A stretch of DNA of 64,000 nucleotides from Phycisphaerae bacterium (GTDB taxonomy: Bacteria > Planctomycetota > Phycisphaerae > JAJVII01), in NCBI GenBank assembly GCA_022072085.1, contig JAJVII010000039.1, positions 1 to 64,000 on the forward strand, in the 5' to 3' direction. Under the pieces are notes generated by a model, which worked only from the letters and a program-made list of their open reading frames with translations, was not told the DNA's origin and did no database searches. Numbering within the stretch: position 1 is the first letter of the stretch; each line of letters opens with the position of its first letter. Shown here piece after piece: positions 42,335 through 50,610 of the stretch. The position numbers were made by a program, and so were the translations under genes.

Positions 42335-44913
42335 ATCCGCATCGCGCCTTGGCCGCCGCTGTCGCGGCCGCCGTCACATTCGCCGCCGGGAGCCCCGCCA
42401 TGTCCCAACCGACGCCGTCGCAGCCGACCGCCGCGCTGGTCCCCTTCGACATGCCCTGGGATGACGCCTCGCGGTCGATCACCAACGTCAGCGACTGGCT
42501 GGACAAGCCGGCCGCCCGACTCGGCCGAATCGTCGCCCGCGACGGCCACCTCTACGCCGGCGACACGCGCGTGCGGCTGTTCGGCGTGAACCTCTGCTTC
42601 GGAGCCTGCTTCCCGACGCACGCCGACGCGGACAAGCTGGCCGCCCGGCTGGCCCGCTTCGGCATCAACGCGGTCCGTTTCCACCACATGGACATGCGGC
42701 CGGCGCCCGACGGCATCTTTCAACGCGACATGATCGCGCTGGACCCCGGCCAACTCGACCGGCTGGACTACCTGATCGCCCAACTGAAGGCCCACGGCAT
42801 CTACGCCAACGTCAACCTGCACGTCAGCCGCGTCTACCCCGGCCAGCCGACCTGGCCGGGCATGCCAAGTTTCCACAAGGGGGTGGACAACTTCGTGCCG
42901 CGGATGATCGAGCTTCAGCGGCAGTACGCCCGCGACCTGCTGACCCGCCGCAACCCCTACACGAAGCTGACCTACGCTGAGGACCCGGCCGTCGTGATCG
43001 TCGAGATCAACAATGAGAACGGCCTGATGCACGAGTGGTTCGGCGGCGGGCTGGACGACATGCCGGCCGAGTACGCCGACGAACTGACGCGGCAGTGGAA
43101 CGCCTGGCTGGCCAAACGCTACGGCGACGCAGCCGGCCTGGCCAAGGCATGGGACGTCGGCGCCCAGCCGCTGGGCGAGACCATGCTGACCAACGGCGAC
43201 TTCGCCCGCGGCGTCGAGGGCTGGACCGTCGAGCGGCACGAGGGCGCGAAGGTCACCGCGACGACCGGCCGCGACGGCCAGGGCGGCAAGCCGGCCGCCA
43301 CGCTCCGCATCGACCAGCCCGGCGGGACTTCGTGGCACGTGCAGTTCAACCAGTCGCCGCTGGCCGTTCGGCGCGACACCTCCTGCACGCTCAGCTTCTG
43401 GGCCAAGGCCGACCGCACCCGCCGCGTCAGCGTCCAGATCGGCCAGGCCCACGAGCCCTGGTCGCTGCTGGCTGCGGCGTCCGCCAACCTGACCGACAAG
43501 TGGCAGCGGTTCGAGTTCGTCCTGCCTGTCGGCGCCGCCGACGACCGGGCCCGGCTGAACTTCTCCGACCTCAGCGCCGCCGGCGCGACGTTCAGCTTCG
43601 CCGACGTGTCGCTGCGCCCCGGCGGCGTGCTGGGCCTGGCCGACGGCGAGCGGCTCGGCCGCGTGCCCCTCTTTCCGCGGTCGCAACTCGGCCGGCGCAC
43701 CGTCGCGGCCCGGCGCGACTGGATGCGGTTCCTCTGGGACGCCGAACGGGCCTACTGGCTGGGGATGTATCGCTACCTCAAGGACGACCTGCACGTGCAA
43801 TCGGTCGTCGTCGGCACGATCGTCGGATGCTCGAGCCCCAACATCATGGCCGAGCTGGACGCCGTCGACGCCCACGCCTACTGGCAGCACCCGCAGTTCC
43901 CCGGCCGACCGTGGGACGCAGCCGACTGGCTGGTTCGAAACCAGAGCATGGCCGACCACCTGCCCGGGACGATCGGCTCGCTGGCGATGCGGCGGGTCGC
44001 GGGCAAGCCGTTCCTGGTGACCGAATACAACCACGCCGCGCCCAACACCTACAGCGGCGAGGCCGCGCTGTTCCTGGCCGCCATGGCCGCCCGGCAGGAC
44101 TGGGACGGCGTCTTCCTGTTCGCCTGGTCGCACCGCCGCGACGACTGGAATGCCGAGACGTTCAAGAACTTCTTCGACATCGACCGGCACCCGACCAGGC
44201 TGGCCAACCTGATCCCCGCCGCCGCGATGTTCCTCCGCGGCGACGTGCCGGCGGCTCGCGACCTCGTGCAGGTCGTCCTGCCGCCAGACGAGGAAGTCGA
44301 ACTGATCCGCACGCGCGGCCGCGCGTGGGAACTGGTCGATGCCGCCAGCGTGGGCGTGCCGCGGGCGGCGGCGCTGACTTCCCGCGTCGCCATCCGCGTC
44401 GGCGCCGACGCGAAGCCCTTGCCCGGCGAAAGCAAGCCCGCCGCTGCGCACGACGTGCCGGACAGCTACCGGGTCGAGGGCGGACGGACCGTCGCCTACG
44501 TCGGCCGGGCCCGCGAGGGGCAGGACGTGCAGGCCGGCGACGCCCGCGTGGTCGTGGGCCCGACACGGCAGCACTGGCTGACGCTGGCGGCGACGGCCAT
44601 GACCGGCGACCGGCCCTTCGGCGTTGGCCGGACGCTGCTGGTCGCCACCGGCGATGTCGAGAACACCGCGATGGGCTGGAAGAACGCGGAGAAGTCCACG
44701 GTCGGACGCGACTGGGGCCGGGCCCCGGCGCGGGTCGAGGGGATCGCGGCGACGGTGACACTCGACGCCGCACCGGCCCGCGTCCGCGTCTGGGCGCTGG
44801 ACGGCCGGGGACAGCGGGCGCAGGAACTGAAGGTGGCCGACGCCGCAGGCCGATCGCGAATCGAGATCGGCCCGCAGTTCAGGACGCTGTGGTACGAGGT
44901 CGAGGTCGAGTGA
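42331..44913 (+). CDS. Secreted GH5/GH42-like glycoside hydrolase with inserted CBM
   Basis: An 860-residue enzyme with a signal peptide (to about residue 24). The TIM barrel starts at FGVNLCFGACFPTHADAD, with the acid/base Glu near 229 (VEINNEN) and the nucleophile Glu near 565 (VTEYNHA). Between them, about 278-435, a carbohydrate-binding beta-sandwich (TMLTNGDFARGVEGW) is inserted in the barrel. The C-terminal 220 residues form a further beta domain. The sugar is not defined; the neighbours point to rhamnose-rich or sialic-acid-like glycans. Overlaps the DUF763 gene by 4 bases. Confidence 0.75.
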   Translation: MNPHRALAAAVAAAVTFAAGSPAMSQPTPSQPTAALVPFDMPWDDASRSITNVSDWLDKPAARLGRIVARDGHLYAGDTRVRLFGVNLCFGACFPTHADADKLAARLARFGINAVRFHHMDMRPAPDGIFQRDMIALDPGQLDRLDYLIAQLKAHGIYANVNLHVSRVYPGQPTWPGMPSFHKGVDNFVPRMIELQRQYARDLLTRRNPYTKLTYAEDPAVVIVEINNENGLMHEWFGGGLDDMPAEYADELTRQWNAWLAKRYGDAAGLAKAWDVGAQPLGETMLTNGDFARGVEGWTVERHEGAKVTATTGRDGQGGKPAATLRIDQPGGTSWHVQFNQSPLAVRRDTSCTLSFWAKADRTRRVSVQIGQAHEPWSLLAAASANLTDKWQRFEFVLPVGAADDRARLNFSDLSAAGATFSFADVSLRPGGVLGLADGERLGRVPLFPRSQLGRRTVAARRDWMRFLWDAERAYWLGMYRYLKDDLHVQSVVVGTIVGCSSPNIMAELDAVDAHAYWQHPQFPGRPWDAADWLVRNQSMADHLPGTIGSLAMRRVAGKPFLVTEYNHAAPNTYSGEAALFLAAMAARQDWDGVFLFAWSHRRDDWNAETFKNFFDIDRHPTRLANLIPAAAMFLRGDVPAARDLVQVVLPPDEEVELIRTRGRAWELVDAASVGVPRAAALTSRVAIRVGADAKPLPGESKPAAAHDVPDSYRVEGGRTVAYVGRAREGQDVQAGDARVVVGPTRQHWLTLAATAMTGDRPFGVGRTLLVATGDVENTAMGWKNAEKSTVGRDWGRAPARVEGIAATVTLDAAPARVRVWALDGRGQRAQELKVADAAGRSRIEIGPQFRTLWYEVEVE

Positions 44914-44916
44914 CGA

Positions 44917-46914
44917 TCACAGGTCGCTCAGCTTGACCGCGCGGACCTCGACGTCTTCCTTGTTCGGACCGTGAATGACCCACAGCCGGCCGTCGTGGAC
45001 GATTGCGTGCGGATAGCTGAAGCCCCGCGCCTTGTGCATGCCGACGATCCGCCAGATGGCATTCTCGTCGGCCACCAGCTTGTGCAGCCGGTCGAACGTG
45101 CGTCCGTCGCTGGAGACGCCGACGGTGAGAATCCGCCGCCGCAGCGGGCCGGCGGTCGCGTTGCTGACGATCGCCACGCGGCCGTCCCCCAGGGGCAGGA
45201 CGTGGAACTTGCTCTGGGCGTCCACCAGGTCGGTCGGGGCCGCCTCGCTCCAGGTTGCCCCGCCGTCGCGGCTGGTGGCCAGCCACAGCCGCCGCGAGCC
45301 GGCGTCGTCGCGCATCAGCACGTTGATGTCGCCGTCCGGCGTCATCCACCACGAGGGCTCGGTGAGCCTGACGCCGCTCTGGGCCCGGCGGCTGAGCACG
45401 TGCACGTCCCACTGGTCGACGGCCTGTTGGCCGCCGATGGCCAGGATCGGATCGTGCGGCCCGTTCACGCCGGCCATCGCGTATCGCCCGTCGCCCAGCG
45501 GCCGCGGGGCCTCGTTGACGTAGAAGTCGTCCAGAACCAGGCCCAGCGGCTTCCAGGTCTTGCCGGTCCATTCGAAACCGTCGGTCGCCAGGTCGGCCCA
45601 GCAAAGCCCCGGGCGCGCCTCGCCGTCGACGTACCGCGCCCGCGTGCAGCGCGTCGCCAGCGTCAGCAGCTTGCCGTTGCGGAGCCACAGCCCGCCGGCT
45701 GTCCAGCGCAGGTAGCCTGCTGGACGGGGGGTCACGTCGGCGGGCGACGACCAGGTCAGCCCGTCGGGCGAGGTGGCGTAGCGGCTGGTCTGCCCGGGGC
45801 TGTCCTCGTTGATGTGGGCCGCGGAGAAGACCGCCCAGAACTTCCCGTCGAAATGGGCGATCGACTGGTGGTGGTGATAGTTGAACTCGTCGCCCGCCTT
45901 GACGTGGACGACGCTGCCGACCTGCGAGGGCAGGGGGGCGGTCGCCTCGGCCTGCTCCGCGAGCCCGGCCTTGAGAAGGTGGGCGACCTTGCGGTCGCCG
46001 ATCCCCGCGACCGGGACGTGTCGGCCCGCTTCGCCGCCGGCCAGGCGTCCGCCGGTGGACAGTTCCCGCTTCAGTGTAAGCAGGTCGGCCTCGTCGTAGA
46101 GGTCGTGGGGCCGCAGCGGCTGGCCGGCGGGCACGCCCATCGACTGCAACGCCTGCTTCATCAAGGTGATGGCCGTGCTGCCGGAGGCCAGGATCTTCGC
46201 GACGCGGCGGACGTAGTCGGCCTTGGCCTTGTCTCCGCCGGCGGCCTCGGCGCACTCTCGCGGCAGCAGGTTGACCGTGCCGTCGATGCAGCCGTCGGCG
46301 CCGGCGGCTGCGAAGTCGGCCCGCTGCCAGGCCGAGCCCGAGTAGATCTTGAACCCGGCCGGGGCCGAAGCGCGGATGGCCCGGACGCGGTCGATGCTCT
46401 GCTCGCTGTCCTTGACGCCGACGACCTTGGCGGCGAGCGTGTGGGCAAGCCGGCCGATGTGCTCCGGGGCCCACGCCTGATGCGTGCGGACCGGGTTGTG
46501 ATAGAACAGCAGCGGCAGGCGGGCCGCGTCGGCGATGGCCGTGTAGTAGCGGTCGAGCTGAGCGGGCGTGGCGTTGAGGAACCAGGGCTCCAGCACGAAG
46601 GCTGCATCGCATCCGGCGTCGGCGGCGATGTGCGTGAAGCGGATCGCCTGCCGTGTGCTCGTCCAGCCGGTCCCGGCGGCGACGGTGACGCGTCCGCGGG
46701 CAACCTCGACTGCGGCGCGGTAGAGGGCCGCCCGCTCGGATTCGTCGAGCTGCCAGGCCTCGCCGTTGCTGCCGGTGACCAGCAGGCCGCTCACCCCGCC
46801 GCAGATGATGTAGTCAGCCAGCGCCCGGAACGCGCCCAGGTCGAGCGACTCGTCCGCATTGAAGGTCGTGAAGATCGGGGCCCAACAGCCGCCGCGGATC
46901 GCAGGGGTCGTCAT
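44917..46914 (-). CDS. DapA/NanA-type aldolase fused to a sialidase-like propeller
   Basis: A 665-residue two-domain protein. Residues 1-290 form a class I aldolase of the dihydrodipicolinate synthase/N-acetylneuraminate lyase family: GLLVTGSNGEAWQLDESE, Tyr-138 in LLFYHNPVRT, and the Schiff-base Lys-168 in VVGVKDSEQSI. Residues about 310-665 are a sialidase-like propeller with Asp-box motifs SPDGLTW, SRDGGATW and SSDGRTF. There is no signal peptide. A sialidase releases sialic acid and NanA cleaves it, so the fusion would channel the product. The family also acts on other oxo acids, and the sialidase Arg triad is not confirmed. SD GAAAGGA supports the start. Confidence 0.75.
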   Translation of the reverse strand: MTTPAIRGGCWAPIFTTFNADESLDLGAFRALADYIICGGVSGLLVTGSNGEAWQLDESERAALYRAAVEVARGRVTVAAGTGWTSTRQAIRFTHIAADAGCDAAFVLEPWFLNATPAQLDRYYTAIADAARLPLLFYHNPVRTHQAWAPEHIGRLAHTLAAKVVGVKDSEQSIDRVRAIRASAPAGFKIYSGSAWQRADFAAAGADGCIDGTVNLLPRECAEAAGGDKAKADYVRRVAKILASGSTAITLMKQALQSMGVPAGQPLRPHDLYDEADLLTLKRELSTGGRLAGGEAGRHVPVAGIGDRKVAHLLKAGLAEQAEATAPLPSQVGSVVHVKAGDEFNYHHHQSIAHFDGKFWAVFSAAHINEDSPGQTSRYATSPDGLTWSSPADVTPRPAGYLRWTAGGLWLRNGKLLTLATRCTRARYVDGEARPGLCWADLATDGFEWTGKTWKPLGLVLDDFYVNEAPRPLGDGRYAMAGVNGPHDPILAIGGQQAVDQWDVHVLSRRAQSGVRLTEPSWWMTPDGDINVLMRDDAGSRRLWLATSRDGGATWSEAAPTDLVDAQSKFHVLPLGDGRVAIVSNATAGPLRRRILTVGVSSDGRTFDRLHKLVADENAIWRIVGMHKARGFSYPHAIVHDGRLWVIHGPNKEDVEVRAVKLSDL

Positions 46915-47011
46915 TGAAGCGTCCTTTCATCGCCGGCCCGGGGCTGGCGAAAAGGTATTCATCGCGATAATCTGGCCGCCTGTCAAGAGACGCCTTCAAC
47001 AGGAGCCGCCG

Positions 47012-49924
47012 ATGTCCGCGACGCTGTTTCACGCCGACGCCCGCTGGATCTGGAGCCGGCATGCCGATCGACACACCAACGACTTCTTCTGCTTCCGCCG
47101 GACGCTCAACGTCCGCGGCCCGGTCCGGGACGCGACGATCCGCATCACCGCTGACTCGCGATACGAACTGCACGTCAACGGCGAGTGGATCGGCCACGGG
47201 CCGCCCAAGTCGTACCTCTCGCCGTGGCCGGTGGATGAATACGACCTCCGCGGGCGGCTGGTCGAGGGCGACAACGTCGTCGCGGTGCTCGTGCAGCACA
47301 TGGGGCAGGACAAGTATCACACCTACATCCCGGCCGACGCGGGCCTGCTCGTGCAGGCCGAGTGGCGCGACGCGGGCGGGCGGCGGCGGGTCGTCAGCGA
47401 CCGCCGCTGGCGGTGCCGCCCGCACGACGGGTTCCTCTGGCCGGTGCCGCGGATCAGCATCCAGCGCGAGTGGACCGAGCAGTTCGACGCCCGGCGGGCG
47501 CCGGGGGAGGCGTGGCGCGATCGCGGCTGGGACGACTCCGACTGGCCTGCGGCCGTCGAGGTCCGCCGCGTCGGCACGCCGCCGCACGGGGCGCTGGAGC
47601 CGCGTGACATCCCGATGCTCACCCGCGAGCCGGTCGAGCCGGCGGCAGTCCTGGCGGCTGAGCCGGTGCGGGCCGCGGACCTGACGCTGGCGTGGGACTG
47701 CCGGCGGCTGGTCTCGGGCGAGCGGCGGATGGCCGACGCCCTGCCGGGGCGTCTGGTCGTCGCGACCTTCATCCACAGCCCGCGGGCCCAGGCGGTGCAG
47801 TTGCACCGCACGCTGATCGGATACTACGAGGCGCCGTGGAAACTGAACGGCCGCGAACTGCGGTTCGACGACCTCTCGCTCCAGTCCACCGACAGTGGCG
47901 TTGCCCGCGCCCGGCTGCGGCGCGGCTGGAACGTGCTGATGACCAACACCTCCGGCTGGACGGTCAACCGCAACGACGCGCTGAACCTCTGGTTCAAGCA
48001 CCCGGTCGCGGCGCACTGGAAGCCGGCGCCCGGCGTCGCCGGCGGCCCGCTGTTGCGGCTGTGGTCCGACGACGCCGACGGCCCGGCGGCCAGGCGGATC
48101 GATGCGATCTGGAAATCCGGGCGGCTGACGGAGGCGGACCTGCACGCCGACTTCGCCGCCCCGCTGCCGCGCGACGCCTGGTCGGCGGCCAACGTCGCGG
48201 CCGTCTGCCAGTCCGAGCGCGTCGTGCCGGGCGTCGTGGTCGTCGCGGAGAACCTGCCCGCGCTGATCCGCGACAACGCCGACTGGGCGACGATCCAGCC
48301 GCCGCGCGGCGGCGCGGACGTCCGGCTGCTGCTGGACTTCGGCCGCGAGACGGTCGGTTATCACGAGTTCGAGCTGGACGCGCCGGCCGGCACGGTCGTG
48401 GACCTGCACAGCTTCGAGTTCATCCAGCCGGACGGCCGGCGGAACCTCAGCGACGGCATGAGCGCGACGGCACGCTACGTATGCCGCGAGGGGGTGCAGC
48501 GCTATCGGACCTTTACGCGCCACGGGTTCCGCTACACCTGGGTGACGCTGCGCGGCCTGCGGCGGGCGGCCGGCGTGCGCATGGTGCGGGCGATCCGCAG
48601 CACCTACCCGGCGACGCGGCGCGGGGCGTTCGCCTGCTCCGACCCGACGCTCGACCGCATCTGGGACGTCGGCGTGCGCAGCGTGCGGACCTGCTCGGAA
48701 GACACCTACACCGACTGCCCGACCTGGGAGCAGACGCACTGGGTCGGCGACGGGCGGAACGAGGCCCTGGTCGACCTGGTCGTCAGCGGCGATCCGCGGC
48801 TGAGCGCCCACTCCTGGATGCAGGCGGCCCGCAGCCTGGATCGCTCGCCGCTGGTCGAGAGCCACACGCCGCCGACGAAGGCCAACATCCTGCCCGCCTG
48901 GTCGTTCCTCTGGATGCGCTGGGCCCAGGAGCACTACCAGATGACCGGCGACGCGACGCTGGCCCGTCGGATGCTGGGCTGGCTGGACCGGAACGTCGCG
49001 GGCATCCGGCGGCACGTCAACCGCGACGGGCTGTTCGAGATCGAGGCCTGGAACATGTTCGACTGGGCCCCGATGGACACGCCGCGGCGGGGCGTGGTGA
49101 CGCACCAGAACTGTCTGGCAGTGCTGGGCCTGCGGCAGGCGGCGCGGCTGGCCCGCGACCTGGGACGCCCGAAACTCGCGCGGGGGTGGGACGAACTGGG
49201 CGACGCCCTGGCGGCGGCGATCAACCGGCGGCTCTGGTCGACGCAGCGGCGGGCCTACCTCGACTGCATTCACGAGGACGGCGCGCCCAGCACAGTGTTC
49301 AGCCAGCAGACGCAGACGGCGGCGTTCATCTCCGGCGTGGCGGCCGGCGTGCGGGCGCGGCGCTGCCGCGAGATCATCGAGCGGGCCCCAGCCGGCTTCG
49401 TGCGGGCCGGCAGCCCGTTCTTCATGTTCTTCGTGCTGGAGGTGCTGGCGGCGGAGGAACGCTTCGGCGAAATGCTGGACACCATCCGCGACTACTGGGG
49501 CCCCCAGATCGAGGCCGGCGCGACGACCATCTGGGAGATGTATCACCCCGACCAGCCGCGGATGACCCGCAGCCACTGCCACGGCTGGTCCGCGGCCCCG
49601 ACGTTCTTCCTGTCGCATTACGTCCTGGGGGTGCGGCCGGCGGAGCCGGGTTATGGGACGATCCGCATCGCCCCGAGGACCGGCGGGCTGCGTTGGGCCC
49701 GCGGCCGCGTGGCCACCCCGCACGGCGACGTGGAGGTGTCGTGGGAACGGCGGGGCCGGCGACTGGAACTGCGGGCGACCTCGCCGGGTCCGGGGATGCG
49801 GATCGAACTGGCGACGGCCGGCCGGGTTGTGGCCAAGTCCAACGCCCGCGTGATGCGGTCGCCCCGCGGCGGCGTGGTCCTTTCGTCGCCGGGCGGGGCG
49901 GTCCGGGTGGTGGTGGAGGGGTAG
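47012..49924 (+). CDS. GH78-like alpha-L-rhamnosidase
   Basis: A 970-residue enzyme. An N-terminal beta-sandwich (about 1-150; FRRTLNVRGPVRDATIRITA, YELHVNGEWIGHGP) and a second sandwich are followed by an alpha/alpha barrel (about 540-870) with CPTWEQTHWVGDGRNE and TIWEMYHPDQPRMTRSHCHG, where the catalytic Glu residues lie in GH78. A C-terminal beta domain ends the protein. No signal peptide is seen, so substrate would be handled inside the cell or after non-classical export. AGGAG precedes the ATG. Transcribed divergently from the aldolase-sialidase gene, 97 bases away. Confidence 0.8.
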   Translation: MSATLFHADARWIWSRHADRHTNDFFCFRRTLNVRGPVRDATIRITADSRYELHVNGEWIGHGPPKSYLSPWPVDEYDLRGRLVEGDNVVAVLVQHMGQDKYHTYIPADAGLLVQAEWRDAGGRRRVVSDRRWRCRPHDGFLWPVPRISIQREWTEQFDARRAPGEAWRDRGWDDSDWPAAVEVRRVGTPPHGALEPRDIPMLTREPVEPAAVLAAEPVRAADLTLAWDCRRLVSGERRMADALPGRLVVATFIHSPRAQAVQLHRTLIGYYEAPWKLNGRELRFDDLSLQSTDSGVARARLRRGWNVLMTNTSGWTVNRNDALNLWFKHPVAAHWKPAPGVAGGPLLRLWSDDADGPAARRIDAIWKSGRLTEADLHADFAAPLPRDAWSAANVAAVCQSERVVPGVVVVAENLPALIRDNADWATIQPPRGGADVRLLLDFGRETVGYHEFELDAPAGTVVDLHSFEFIQPDGRRNLSDGMSATARYVCREGVQRYRTFTRHGFRYTWVTLRGLRRAAGVRMVRAIRSTYPATRRGAFACSDPTLDRIWDVGVRSVRTCSEDTYTDCPTWEQTHWVGDGRNEALVDLVVSGDPRLSAHSWMQAARSLDRSPLVESHTPPTKANILPAWSFLWMRWAQEHYQMTGDATLARRMLGWLDRNVAGIRRHVNRDGLFEIEAWNMFDWAPMDTPRRGVVTHQNCLAVLGLRQAARLARDLGRPKLARGWDELGDALAAAINRRLWSTQRRAYLDCIHEDGAPSTVFSQQTQTAAFISGVAAGVRARRCREIIERAPAGFVRAGSPFFMFFVLEVLAAEERFGEMLDTIRDYWGPQIEAGATTIWEMYHPDQPRMTRSHCHGWSAAPTFFLSHYVLGVRPAEPGYGTIRIAPRTGGLRWARGRVATPHGDVEVSWERRGRRLELRATSPGPGMRIELATAGRVVAKSNARVMRSPRGGVVLSSPGGAVRVVVEG

Positions 49925-49930
49925 CGAAGA

Positions 49931-50128
49931 AGGGGAGAACCGCGAATTCACGCGAATGGACTCGAATGGGAAAGAGAGGGCGGAGGGCCGGTCTTTCATT
50001 CGCGTCCATTGGCGGTTCATCTTCGTTCCGAATTCCCTCCAGTCTGAATCTGCGTAATCGGCGTAATCTGCGGATGTTCTTCCCCTCTTGTATTCTCTTC
50101 TCTGTGCCTCCGTGCCTCTGTGGTGAGA
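49931..50128. repeat. Second copy of the modular intergenic repeat, inverted
   Basis: Reverse complement of the element at 11966-12238. It has GAGAACCGCGAATTCACGCG, CATTCGCGTCCATTGGCGG, GAATCTGCGTAATCGGCG and CTCTGTGCCTCCGTGCCTC in the reverse order and on the other strand. Here the terminal CACAGAG module appears only once. It occupies most of the 350-base gap before the pilus operon. Confidence 0.75.
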
Positions 50129-50274
50129 ATCCCTCCGGCGGGGTTCGATAACCGTCCGGCGGGCGATTGTACTCAAGTCCTGCCTCCGATATCCGATAGT
50201 TGCTTAGACGCCATGTGTTCCGCACCGGCGGGCCTGTGTCGCGTGCGCGCTGCCCTTGCATGGAGAGAACGGCG

Positions 50275-50610
50275 ATGCGTATCGAGTGCACGAGGGAAGG
50301 GCGGACCCACATTCTGCGGCCGTATGGGGTAATGGCCGGCGCCCAGGCTGAGGCGTTCGAGGAGCAGGTCCGCGAGGTCCTGGGCCCCGGCGGCGGCGAC
50401 ATCGTCATCGATATTTCGAACCTCGGCTTCGTCGACAGCCGCGGGTTGGAGGCCCTGGTCAGCCTGGCCCAGCTTCAGATCCGCAACGGCCGAATGGTCA
50501 AGCTGGCCGGCGAACAGCCGATCGTGCGTGAAGTGCTGGAACTCACGGAGTTGGCGCCCCTGTTCCAGAGGCACGGCGAAGTCCGGGAGGCGATCAAGAG
50601 CTGCCAATGA
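50275..50610 (+). CDS. STAS-domain anti-sigma-antagonist-like protein
   Basis: A 111-residue single STAS domain. The conserved phosphorylatable Ser is in IVIDISNLGFVDSRGLEALV. The ATG has GGAGA nearby. STAS proteins act as switches that bind a kinase or anti-sigma factor. Its stop overlaps the pilB start by 4 bases. Placing a STAS switch as first gene of a pilus operon suggests control of assembly or a direct partner for the ATPase; no kinase or phosphatase is in the window. Confidence 0.85.
   Translation: MRIECTREGRTHILRPYGVMAGAQAEAFEEQVREVLGPGGGDIVIDISNLGFVDSRGLEALVSLAQLQIRNGRMVKLAGEQPIVREVLELTELAPLFQRHGEVREAIKSCQ

Noticed and set aside
46814-50176. 1120-codon minus-strand open frame starting in the repeat at 49931-50128
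   Set aside because: The start is translated repeat (HRGTEAQRR-like text) and the rest is antisense to the GH78 gene.
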